Assembly: GCA_946405675.1 (NCBI GenBank)
Contig: CAMJIC010000081.1
Location: 1 to 10,102 of the forward strand
Source: an uncultured Clostridia bacterium
GTDB taxonomy: Bacteria; Bacillota; Clostridia; Lachnospirales; Lachnospiraceae
DNA: 10,102 bases
Reading direction: 5' to 3'
Position 1 is the stretch's first letter. Each line of letters starts with the position of its first letter. Below, in pieces: positions 1 through 7,200 of the stretch. Under the pieces are notes generated by a model that ran no database searches, was not told where the DNA came from, and was given only the letters and a program-made list of their open reading frames with translations. A program made the translations under genes and the position numbers.

Positions 1-28
1 TTAAAGGTTAGAAAGCGAAGATTCGTTA

Positions 29-54
29 TATCGGGCGATTCAGGACACCCGATG
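29..54 (+). repeat. First hairpin of composite intergenic repeat, copy A
   Basis: ATCGGG (30-35) pairs perfectly with CCCGAT (48-53), and T29 with G54 can extend the stem by a wobble pair. The 12-base loop contains ATTCAGGA. The same stem and loop core recur at 4076-4113, again directly before a copy of the GTAACTG palindrome. A shared GAAAGCG lies 18-19 bases upstream of ATCGGG in both places (11-17 and 4058-4064), so the repeat unit may begin there. No T-run follows, so a terminator is unlikely. Function unknown. Confidence 0.6.
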
Positions 55-55
55 A

Positions 56-87
56 GTAACTGTTCAGAACAGGTTTTGAACAGTTAC
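56..87 (+). repeat. 32-base palindromic repeat, copy 1 (full)
   Basis: GTAACTGTTCAGAAC (56-70) is the inverse of GTTTTGAACAGTTAC (73-87), with a single G-T wobble (67/76). The DNA is nearly a perfect palindrome and the RNA would form a long stem-loop with an AG-centred loop. It begins two bases after the preceding hairpin (29-54) and lies 53 bases upstream of the first start codon. The sequence that follows is not T-rich, which argues against intrinsic termination. It is the best-preserved copy, together with 4114-4145. Confidence 0.8.
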
Positions 88-140
88 AAATTCTGTACAA
101 TTACCTTCGGATAATTGATTGACTGGCAGGAGAAAGCTGT

Positions 141-1430
141 ATGGGAGACAGTGCAGATCCTCTTTTGCGGATCGTAATTTGCATATTGCTGATCGTGATC
201 GATGCCTTGACGATGGCTTATTATTCAGCCGTCAGCAGCATTTCAGACAGTGATCTGGAGCCTGATGAGGATGGGCGCCTTCTGATCAGGGAAGGAGCCA
301 TCGAACAGATCCGGAAGGACCGGGAGAGGCTGCCGCACCTTCTCAGGAGCGTATGGTTCTGGCTGATCCTGACTTCCTGCCTTGGGTGTGCTGCCGTCAG
401 CGTATGTCTGAAGCTGAATCGTTATGTGTGGGCCCTGATCCTTACTGCGGCTGTCTGCCTGTTTGGCGCGGCGCTGCCTTATAATCTCGGGAAGATGTAT
501 GAAAAGCAGCTTGCCGGGGCACTGAGCGGGATCTGCAATGTCCTGAATCTTCTGGCTCTGCCTTTCACAGCTGTGCTTTCATTCCTTGCCGGTTTGCCGG
601 CCATGGCTGCGGGGAAGGATCCGAAAAGTCTTGAGGATGAGGTGACAGAGGACGAGATTCTCTCCATGGTGAATGAGGGCCATGAGCAGGGGGCGATCGA
701 TGAAGACGAAGCCGAGATGATCTCGAACATTTTCCAGCTCGATGACAAGCAGGCGCATGACATCATGACCCACAGAGGGGACATCGACGCGCTGGAAGCT
801 TCCCTTACTCTGGATGATGCGATCCGGTATATGGTTAATGCGCCCAATTCCAGATTCCCGGTCTTTGACGGGAGCATCGATAATATCATCGGAGCCCTGT
901 ACCTGAGGGATGCGACGCTGTTTCATCTGAAAGGGCAGTATCATGACATGAGCATTGCACAGATCCCGCATCTTTTGAGGGAAGTGAAATTCATTCCGGA
1001 GACGGTGGATCTGGATGAGCTCTTCCGCCAGATGCAGGAGAGCCGGAAGCAGATGGTGATCGTGGTCGACGAATACGGGCAGACCAGCGGCCTTGTGACC
1101 ATGGAGGATATTCTGGAAGAGATCGTCGGGAATATCCTGGATGAATATGACAGCGAAGAAAAGCTGATCGCCGAAACCGGCGACGGGCATCTTCGGATGA
1201 ACGGGAAGGCATTGCTGGAAGATGTGGAGAAAGCTCTTCAGAAGACGATCGACCAGGAGGATTATGACACACTGAGTGGTTACCTGACGGAAAAGCTGGG
1301 ACATATCCCGACAGCAAAGGACAGGGGCCGCGTGATTGAGGATGCGTCACTGGGTTATCAGTTCCGGATTCTGAGCATCAGCGGAACCATGATCGGATGG
1401 CTCGATGTGACACGCGTCGAAGGAAGCTAA
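141..1430 (+). CDS. HlyC/CorC-type CBS-domain membrane protein
   Basis: This 429-residue protein has the layout of the hemolysin C/CorC (CNNM-related) family. Hydrophobic segments at about 9-29, 70-91, 96-115 and 131-152 form a DUF21-like membrane part. An acidic linker follows (EDEVTEDEI, 165-173). A CBS pair spans about 205-330, with SRFPVF at 237-242 and the hallmark DEYGQTSGLVTMEDILEEIV near 310-330. The C-terminal transporter-associated domain contains DYDTLSGYL near 373. Family members have been linked to magnesium or cobalt transport, and the CBS pair probably senses adenine nucleotides. Substrate and direction are not visible here. The DUF21 part is divergent: the usual FFSASETA-like segment reads YYSAVSSIS and lacks the glutamate. 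AGGAGA at 128-133 supports the start. The gene stands alone between two repeat-bearing gaps. The family call is secure; the 'hemolysin' label is historical and should not be read as a toxin. Confidence 0.9.
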   Translation: MGDSADPLLRIVICILLIVIDALTMAYYSAVSSISDSDLEPDEDGRLLIREGAIEQIRKDRERLPHLLRSVWFWLILTSCLGCAAVSVCLKLNRYVWALILTAAVCLFGAALPYNLGKMYEKQLAGALSGICNVLNLLALPFTAVLSFLAGLPAMAAGKDPKSLEDEVTEDEILSMVNEGHEQGAIDEDEAEMISNIFQLDDKQAHDIMTHRGDIDALEASLTLDDAIRYMVNAPNSRFPVFDGSIDNIIGALYLRDATLFHLKGQYHDMSIAQIPHLLREVKFIPETVDLDELFRQMQESRKQMVIVVDEYGQTSGLVTMEDILEEIVGNILDEYDSEEKLIAETGDGHLRMNGKALLEDVEKALQKTIDQEDYDTLSGYLTEKLGHIPTAKDRGRVIEDASLGYQFRILSISGTMIGWLDVTRVEGS

Positions 1431-1434
1431 AAAC

Positions 1435-1470
1435 CACTGTTCAGGACAGGTTCTGAAGTTCGATACAGTG
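1435..1470 (+). repeat. Palindromic repeat, copy 2 (full stem with bulge)
   Basis: The core TTCAGGA (1440-1446) pairs with TTCTGAA (1451-1457) around the loop CAGG, with one G-T wobble. The outer arm CACTG (1435-1439) pairs with CAGTG (1466-1470), but an eight-base insertion (1458-1465) separates it from the inner right arm. Relative to copy 1, the outer A-T pair (58/85) has become C-G (1435/1470), a compensated change. The copy begins five bases after the stop codon at 1430 and precedes yebC. A small GGCC/GGCC hairpin (1488-1500) also lies in this gap. Confidence 0.6.
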
Positions 1471-1526
1471 ACACGGAAAAGGTCAAAGGCCGGCAAGGCC
1501 GTCAGCTAAGACAAAGGAGAATCATT

Positions 1527-2258
1527 ATGTCAGGACATTCCAAATTTGCTAATATCAAGCATAAAAAAGAGCGCAATGATGCAGCGAAGGGGAAGATCTT
1601 TACCATCATCGGCAGGGAGATCGCCATTGCTGTCAAGGAAGGCGGGGCGGATCCCAATAACAACTCCAAGCTTCGTGATGTCATTGCAAAGGCAAAGGCT
1701 TCCAATATGCCCAATGATACCATCGAACGCGGGATCAAAAAGGCAGCGGGCAATCAGGATGCGGTGAATTATGAGCAGGTCACCTATGAGGGATACGGAC
1801 CCAACGGAATTGCGATCATCGTGGATGCCCTGACGGATAACCGCAACCGTACCTCAGCAGACGTGAGAGCTGCGTTTTCCAAAGGCCAGGGAAACGTCGG
1901 GACACCAGGCTGCGTCTCCTTCATGTTTGACAAGAAGGGACAGATCATCATCGACAAGGAAGAGGTCTCCATGGAAGCCGATGACCTGATGATGGAGGCA
2001 TTGGACGCCGGCGCGGATGATTTTCAGGAGGAAGAGGATTCCTATGTCATTATGACGGATCCGGATGCATTTTCCCAGGTCCGGGAAGCGCTGGAAAAAA
2101 AGGGAATCCCCATGGCATCCGCTGAGATCTCGATGATTCCGCAAACCTATGTGGCGCTTACGGATGAAACTGCCATCAAGAACCTGAACCGTATCCTGGA
2201 TCTTCTGGATGAGAGCGATGATGTGCAGGCTGTCTACACCAACCTCGAGGAGGAGTAA
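1527..2258 (+). CDS. yebC: YebC/PmpR/TACO1-family protein
   Basis: The product is 243 residues, the normal family length. It opens with MSGHSKFANIKHKKERNDAAKG, the conserved N-terminal signature, followed by the helical first domain with the NMPNDTIERGIKKA motif (about residues 55-70) and the usual second and third domains (for example YEGYGPNGIAI and RNRTSADVRAAFSK). Family members were long annotated as transcriptional regulators (PmpR in Pseudomonas). More recent work on YebC and mitochondrial TACO1 connects the family with translation, notably of polyproline stretches, so 'probable transcriptional regulator' should be treated cautiously. AAAGGAG (1513-1519) lies seven bases before the ATG. 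The gene directly downstream starts six bases after this stop and is probably co-translated. Transcription would start in the 96-base gap that holds repeat copy 2; no convincing promoter was seen there. Confidence 0.96.
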   Translation: MSGHSKFANIKHKKERNDAAKGKIFTIIGREIAIAVKEGGADPNNNSKLRDVIAKAKASNMPNDTIERGIKKAAGNQDAVNYEQVTYEGYGPNGIAIIVDALTDNRNRTSADVRAAFSKGQGNVGTPGCVSFMFDKKGQIIIDKEEVSMEADDLMMEALDAGADDFQEEEDSYVIMTDPDAFSQVREALEKKGIPMASAEISMIPQTYVALTDETAIKNLNRILDLLDESDDVQAVYTNLEEE

Positions 2259-2264
2259 CCTGAA

Positions 2265-3050
2265 ATGACGGATTATCAGACCGCGATGGAAGGAATGACT
2301 TCCATGCTGGAGGATCCTGAACGACTGATTCAAAGCTTTAAGCGTGGCCTTTATCCGGACGGATTTCAGAAGTTTTATCTGAACCTGGTTCCTGCGATGG
2401 ATGCGATTGAGCGGCTTTACCTGTCCGTCGGAGAGCCGGATACCATGCTGGACAACATGGCAAAGGGATTTGTTGACCGGGCAAAGGAACTCTATGACTT
2501 AACGCCGCGCAGAAAGAGGGACGTTTTCTTCATCAACCAGTCTCTGGCGGTAGCGGGATACGTTTTCCCGGCGATTCTTCAGTACCAGGGCGAATCTTCC
2601 GGCAAGCTGATCGAGCATATGCAGCTCAGGTGGAAGGAAGCGTTTCCGAAATCCAATATCAAGGCGGCCGGCTATGATGAAATCGAAAAGGGATTTCACA
2701 GAAAGTGGTGCTATATCACAACAGCAGCCTGCCAGTTCCGTGGGATGGCGGATGACTGCGATGAGCTGAACCTGCTGCGCGATTACCGGGATACCTACAT
2801 GGCATCCAAAAAGGATGGGGATGTATTGATCCGGGAATATTATGACATTGCCCCTTCCATTGTAAAGCATATCAATATGCAGCCTGATGCCCGGTCTGTC
2901 TATGACCGGATCTGGGAGCAGTATATTGATCCCTGCATCAGGAAGATCAGGGAAGGCAGGATGGAAGAGTGCCTGGATCTGTATGTACAGATGGTTCTGG
3001 AAATGAAGGATCGGTATTTCCATCTGTATCCCCATGTAAAAACCGGGTAA
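2265..3050 (+). CDS. CFI-box domain protein of unknown function
   Basis: This is a 261-residue soluble protein with no signal peptide or membrane segment. The central CYITTAAC (149-156), followed by C165, LRDYRDTYM (171-179) and LIREYYDIAPSIV (188-200), resembles the CFI-box C-terminal domain seen in many bacterial proteins, where a C-(F/Y)-I-x-T-A-x-x core precedes an LRxFRD and YYxxxP pattern. Further cysteines are C224 and C236. The N-terminal 140 residues are mostly predicted helical and not recognised. The biochemical role of the box is not established to my knowledge; the paired cysteines could bind metal or be redox-active, which is inference. The start is well supported: GGAGGAG (2249-2255) in the end of yebC lies nine bases upstream of the ATG, so translation is probably coupled to yebC. 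The gene ends 76 bases before uppP. Confidence 0.8.
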   Translation: MTDYQTAMEGMTSMLEDPERLIQSFKRGLYPDGFQKFYLNLVPAMDAIERLYLSVGEPDTMLDNMAKGFVDRAKELYDLTPRRKRDVFFINQSLAVAGYVFPAILQYQGESSGKLIEHMQLRWKEAFPKSNIKAAGYDEIEKGFHRKWCYITTAACQFRGMADDCDELNLLRDYRDTYMASKKDGDVLIREYYDIAPSIVKHINMQPDARSVYDRIWEQYIDPCIRKIREGRMEECLDLYVQMVLEMKDRYFHLYPHVKTG

Positions 3051-3072
3051 GATCCGCACATCGGAATGGCAA

Positions 3073-3103
3073 AACAGTTCAGGACGAAATGATCTGAACT
3101 GTT
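3073..3103 (+). repeat. Palindromic repeat, copy 3 (full, compensated stem)
   Basis: AACAGTTCAG (3073-3082) is a perfect 10-base inverse of CTGAACTGTT (3094-3103), with an 11-base loop. The sequence AC follows, as in copies 1 and 4c. Compared with copy 1, the T-A pair at 61/82 is reversed to A-T at 3076/3100, so both arms changed together. The right arm ends ten bases before the AAAAGGAG ribosome binding site (3114-3121) of uppP. As RNA it would form a leader stem close to the translation start, so an effect on uppP expression is possible but unproven. Confidence 0.75.
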
Positions 3104-3126
3104 ACTCGTTATGAAAAGGAGCTGAC

Positions 3127-4005
3127 ATGTCTGTTTTTCAGGCAATCTTTCTGGGAATCGTTCAGGGGCTGACGGAATTTCTTCCGGTTTCAAGCTCAGG
3201 CCACCTGGCGATCTTTCAGAATCTGTTTCACATCGATACCGGAGGAAGCGTGGCTTTTGATGTCATGCTGCATGTCGGGACTCTAGTCGTGGTATTCCTG
3301 GTATACTGGAAGGATATCTGCAAGCTGGTCATCGAAGCATGCAAGATGCTTGCAGACCTGTTCGTGAACCTGAAGATGGCCGTCACGCCGAACAATACCG
3401 AAAGCCCCCGGCAGTACCGCAGGATCATACGGACGAATTACCGGAAGTTCGTTGTCCTTGTGATCGTTTCCACCATCCCGACAGGATTGATCGGGTATTT
3501 CGGAAGGAAGCTGATCGAGGATGCGTCCGCAACCCTGCTGGTTCCCGGGATCTGCCTGCTCATTACCGGTGTGATCCTTTATCTGTCAGACCGGGTGGAG
3601 AACTGCTGGAAGATCCCGAGGGATGTTTCTTGGGGCGAAGGCGTGCTGATCGGAATTGCACAGGGGTTCGCGACCTTGCCGGGGATCTCCCGGTCCGGAA
3701 CCACCATCGCGGCATGCACCTTCTGCGGTTTTGAGCGCAAATTTGCGGTGAAATATTCATTCATCCTGTCGATCCCCGCGATTCTGGGCGCCGCAGTGCT
3801 TGAAATCAAGGATCTGGCCAATGAGAGCATGAGTGCTTCCATGATGGGAAGTTACACCTGCGGAATGATATTTGCTGCCATCTTCGGTTATATCTCCATC
3901 CGGATCGTTGGGCAGATGGTGCTCAGCCGGAAGATGCGGATTTTCGCATATTATTGTTTTGTGGCAGGTGCATGTGCGATTGTAGGGCATTTTGTTCTTA
4001 TGTAA
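3127..4005 (+). CDS. uppP: Undecaprenyl-diphosphate phosphatase UppP (BacA)
   Basis: This integral membrane enzyme dephosphorylates undecaprenyl diphosphate to undecaprenyl phosphate, the lipid carrier for peptidoglycan precursors; the family also confers bacitracin tolerance. Both active-site signatures are present. The first is QGLTEFLPVSSSGH (13-26), with E17 and H26. The second is LPGISRSGTT (184-193), with R189. Several hydrophobic helices run through the 292 residues (about 45-60, 108-125, 137-153, 199-217, 240-262 and 271-290). The length is slightly above the usual 260-285 because of a polar loop near 72-105. AAAAGGAG (3114-3121) lies five bases upstream of the ATG. The flanking gaps both carry palindromic repeats, so the gene may be transcribed separately or with the yebC unit; no clear promoter decides this. 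Confidence 0.97.
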   Translation: MSVFQAIFLGIVQGLTEFLPVSSSGHLAIFQNLFHIDTGGSVAFDVMLHVGTLVVVFLVYWKDICKLVIEACKMLADLFVNLKMAVTPNNTESPRQYRRIIRTNYRKFVVLVIVSTIPTGLIGYFGRKLIEDASATLLVPGICLLITGVILYLSDRVENCWKIPRDVSWGEGVLIGIAQGFATLPGISRSGTTIAACTFCGFERKFAVKYSFILSIPAILGAAVLEIKDLANESMSASMMGSYTCGMIFAAIFGYISIRIVGQMVLSRKMRIFAYYCFVAGACAIVGHFVLM

Positions 4006-4012
4006 TTGCACC

Positions 4013-4035
4013 GTAACTGTTCAGGACAGCCTGAA
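4013..4035 (+). repeat. Palindromic repeat, copy 4a (right arm missing)
   Basis: GTAACTG (4013-4019) and the core TTCAGG (4020-4025) match the other copies. The core pairs perfectly with CCTGAA (4030-4035) around an ACAG loop, but the outer CAGTTAC arm is absent and replaced by unrelated sequence. It starts eight bases after the uppP stop. It is the first of three copies in the 233-base gap between uppP and ftsK. Confidence 0.5.
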
Positions 4036-4075
4036 GCACTCGCTGCTGAGGGCATATGAAAGCGTAAAACAAGTG

Positions 4076-4113
4076 GCATCGGGCAATTCAGGATGCAAAG
4101 CATCGCCCGATGC
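4076..4113 (+). repeat. First hairpin of composite intergenic repeat, copy B
   Basis: GCATCGGGC (4076-4084) is a perfect inverse of GCCCGATGC (4105-4113). Inside it, GATGC (4092-4096) pairs with GCATC (4100-4104) over an AAA loop, leaving AATTCAG (4085-4091) as a one-sided bulge. The ATCGGGC, ATTCAGGA and CCCGATG segments match copy A (29-54), which lacks the inner stem. The next palindrome starts at 4114 with no gap, so the two stems could stack. GAAAGCG at 4058-4064 matches 11-17 at nearly the same distance. Confidence 0.65.
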
Positions 4114-4145
4114 GTAACTGTCCAGAACGGGTTCTGAACAGTTAC
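4114..4145 (+). repeat. 32-base palindromic repeat, copy 4c (full)
   Basis: GTAACTGTCCAGAAC (4114-4128) is the inverse of GTTCTGAACAGTTAC (4131-4145), with one mismatch (C4122 opposite A4137). Length and symmetry match copy 1 exactly. It immediately follows the hairpin at 4076-4113, reproducing the two-hairpin order of 29-87. Its right arm contains TGAACA (4135-4140), which could serve as a -35 element for the candidate promoter described separately. Confidence 0.8.
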
Positions 4146-4163
4146 ATTGTATTATCGTATAAC
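4135..4163 (+). promoter_or_regulatory. Candidate sigma-A promoter upstream of ftsK
   Basis: TGAACA (4135-4140, four of six consensus bases) lies 17 bases before TATAAC (4158-4163, five of six). The predicted transcript would start near 4170, about 70 bases before the ftsK start codon, and would begin around repeat copy 4d. The -35 element lies inside the right arm of palindrome 4c, so a protein bound to the palindrome would compete with RNA polymerase. This is a sequence match only. Confidence 0.35.
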
Positions 4164-4167
4164 ACAC

Positions 4168-4191
4168 GTAGCTGTTCAGAACAGGCTCTGA
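4168..4191 (+). repeat. Palindromic repeat, copy 4d (right arm missing)
   Basis: GTAGCTGTTCAGAACAGG (4168-4185) differs from copy 1 at one base (G for A at 4171). TCAGA (4176-4180) can pair with TCTGA (4187-4191), and the outer right arm is absent. It lies 47 bases before the ftsK start codon. A seven-codon ATG-to-TGA reading frame begins at its last base, but no ribosome binding site precedes it. Confidence 0.5.
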
Positions 4192-4238
4192 TGATGAAGA
4201 AATGCACAGAGTGAAAGGGGAGAATAGGAAACGTCAGC

Positions 4239-7200
4239 ATGGCTGGTAATACAAGAAAAAAAGCCGGGACTGCCAAAAGTTCCGGCACACGGAAAGCCTC
4301 CGGAAGCAGAAAAGCCTCCGGCAGTCAGAAAACAACGAGTGTAAAAAGGAACTCTTCTGCGGCGCGGAAGAGTTCTTCTTACCGCACCGGGCAGCGTTCT
4401 TCGTACCGGACCCTCGATCCGGTCATGAATACGGAGGTGCTTTGCTGGTGCCTTCTCGGGGCATCCGTGCTGATCTTTATCTGCGTCGTCGGATTCGGGG
4501 GAAAGCTGGGGAATTCTTTTGGGGATCTTCTCTTTGGGATCATGGGCACCAATGCCTATGTATTTCCCTTTCTGGTATTCTTTCTGACGCTGTATCTCAT
4601 GGCAACGCACTCCGACAGGGTCGCTGTGATCCGTACCGTCTCCGCGGCAGTGCTGTTTTGCGTCTTCTGCGGCGTATTGCAGCTGGCCAGCTACTCCGAT
4701 ATGACCGGCAATTCGATTGCTGATTATTTTGAGGTGGGGCAGCAGTACCACAGCGGCGGAGGCGCGATCGGAGGGGCGCTGATCCTCTTTTTCCAGCCTA
4801 CGGTAGGAACCGTGGGCACCTGGGTGGTCTTTATCATTGCGATCTTCCTGTTTGGCGCGCTGATCACACAGAAAGCACTGTTCGTCAGCACAGGCCGGAA
4901 AAGCTCGGAAGCATTGGAAGAGCGCAGGCTCCGGAACGAGGAGATCCGGCTGGAGCGGGAAGAGCTTCGCCTGGAAAGGGAACAGCGGCGCAGGGAGGAA
5001 CGTGAGCTTCGGCTCCGGGAAGCGGAGGCCAGAAAAGAGCGTAGGGAGCGGGAAGAAGCAGCCCAGGGAAGCAGAATCCAGGCTTCACCGGTTTTCTATC
5101 AGGTGCTTGGAGATGAAGAGGAAACAGGATCCCGCGGCAAAGCTCTCAAAAAGAGTGGTAAAAAGATTATCACGGATCTTTTTGGCGACACGAAGAATTC
5201 TGACAGAAAAGAGGAACCTCATCCTGACCTGACACCGGATCAGGTCGTTTTCGGAACTGCGAAAAGGCAGCCTTCTTCTCCGGATGGCGTAATTACCGAA
5301 TTCCCCGGATATCCTGTGTCTGGAAGCAGAAAAGACATCGGAAACGATGCTGCCGCAAAAGGAAAACCAGGGACGAAACAGGCAGCCCCTGCCAGGTTCC
5401 TGCGGCTTGATGAAACTGCAGACATGGAAGACAGTAAGACCGGCGGAGCGGAAGAGGAAGAGCGCATCGCAGCAAGGCCTGGCCGAAGGAAACCGCAGGC
5501 TGCCCGCAAGGAGACAGCGCCGGTGCCTGAAGCTGTGGATGAGGAGACAGCAGGAATGGAGGAGGAAGAGGTTCGTCCACATTCCTTTACGATCCACCGC
5601 GGAGGACGCACGGACACAGGCAAGATATCAGATCCGGAAAAACAGCCGGAAGAAGAGCTTCCGGATCAGGATCTGCAGCCGGACAATCTGCCTGCGCCGC
5701 AGGGCGGCAGGAAGCGGACAGATACTGCCAGCGCAGCCAGGAAAGACGATCCGGCACCTGAGATCATGGATCCTGACGAGGATGAAGCGGTGGGGCTTGC
5801 CGCAGGCGGGACTCCCGTGACCGCAGAGGACATCTGGAAGGCGGGAGCGTCTGCGTCAAAGAAAAAGGCGGATCCCTCTGAGAAGATGACAAAGGCGGAG
5901 ACGCAGCAGGAGGCGGAATCTGTCGCCAGGGAGATTGAGCAGCAGGCGCAGGAGGAAGAAGAAATCCCGTATGAATTTCCCTCTGTCGATCTGCTGACGA
6001 AGCCAACCGGCAAAGACAATGATGTCGAGGATGACGAAGTCCGGGAAACCGCCCGGAAGCTGGAGGAGGTGCTTGCCATCTTCGGCGTAAAGGCAAGGAT
6101 CACGGAGGTCAGCTGCGGCCCCAGTGTCACCAGGTATGAGTTTCTTCCTGAGCTGGGCACAAAGGTCAGCAAGATCACAAACCTTGCGGACGACCTGAAG
6201 CTGAACCTTGCGGTTCCTGACATCCGGATCGAAGCGCCGATCCCCGGAAAGGCAGCCGTCGGGATCGAGATCCCGAACAAGAAGACCTCCATGGTATACC
6301 TGAGCGAGCTGATCGACTCGGAAGAGTTCAGGAAAAACCATTCCAGGAAGCTTTCTTACGCCGTCGGCAAGGATATCTCCGGGCGGATCATCGTTTCGGA
6401 TATCGCAAAGATGCCCCACCTTCTGATCGCAGGCGCAACCGGGTCCGGAAAATCAGTGTTTATCAATACCCTGATCATGTCGATCATCTATAATGCAGAT
6501 CCGAACGAGGTCAAGATGATCATGATCGACCCGAAGGTCGTGGAGCTGTCGGTCTATAACGGGATCCCGCACCTGTTCATTCCGGTCGTGACGGATCCGA
6601 AGAAGGCAGCAGGCGCCCTGAACTGGGGTGTTGCGGAAATGACCAGACGCTACCAGCAGTTCGCTGAGGTCGGCGTCAGGAACCTTGCGGGATACAATGC
6701 AAAGGTGGATACGCTGATCAAGGGAGGCGTCCCTGACGCGCCCAAGAAGATGCCTCAGATCGTGATCATCGTGGATGAGCTGGCTGACCTGATGATGGTT
6801 TCGGGAAATGAAGTGGAAGATGCGATCTGCCGCCTGGCCCAGCTGGCCAGAGCCTGCGGAATCCATCTGGTGATCGCGACGCAGCGTCCCTCCGTGGATG
6901 TCATCACCGGCCTGATCAAGGCGAACATCCCGTCCCGGATCGCATTCGCGGTATCGTCCGGTACGGACTCCAGGACGATCCTGGATATGACCGGCGCGGA
7001 AAAGCTGCTGGGGAACGGCGACATGCTGTTCGCGCCGCAGACATATAAGAAGCCTGTCCGCGTGCAGGGTGCCTTCGTGTCGGATGAGGAAATACAAAGC
7101 GTGGTGGATTCCATCAAGCGCGAGGATTCTCCCCAGGGACAGGAGGTTATGAAAAAACGCATGCAGGAGATCCAGGCCGCGTCTGTATCCTCCGGCTCCG

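Noticed and set aside
56..87. Intrinsic terminator reading of the palindromic repeats
   Set aside because: None of the copies is followed by a run of T, and several lie upstream of a gene within its probable leader. Stem composition is also not GC-rich as in typical terminators.
4125..4134. LexA/SOS box reading of GAAC...GTTC in the palindrome centre
   Set aside because: The Gram-positive SOS box needs four bases between GAAC and GTTC. Here there are two (GAACGGGTTC), and the conserved symmetry extends well beyond this core.
4114..4145. dif/Xer recombination site, prompted by the nearby ftsK
   Set aside because: The sequence has near-perfect long symmetry without the dif core arrangement, and it occurs in several copies, whereas dif is a single chromosomal site.
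56..4191. CRISPR array
   Set aside because: Copies are hundreds of bases apart, vary in sequence and flank genes. There are no regular spacers and no cas genes.
4191..4214. Seven-codon leader peptide upstream of ftsK
   Set aside because: An ATG-to-TGA frame exists, but it has no ribosome binding site and no codon pattern typical of attenuation.
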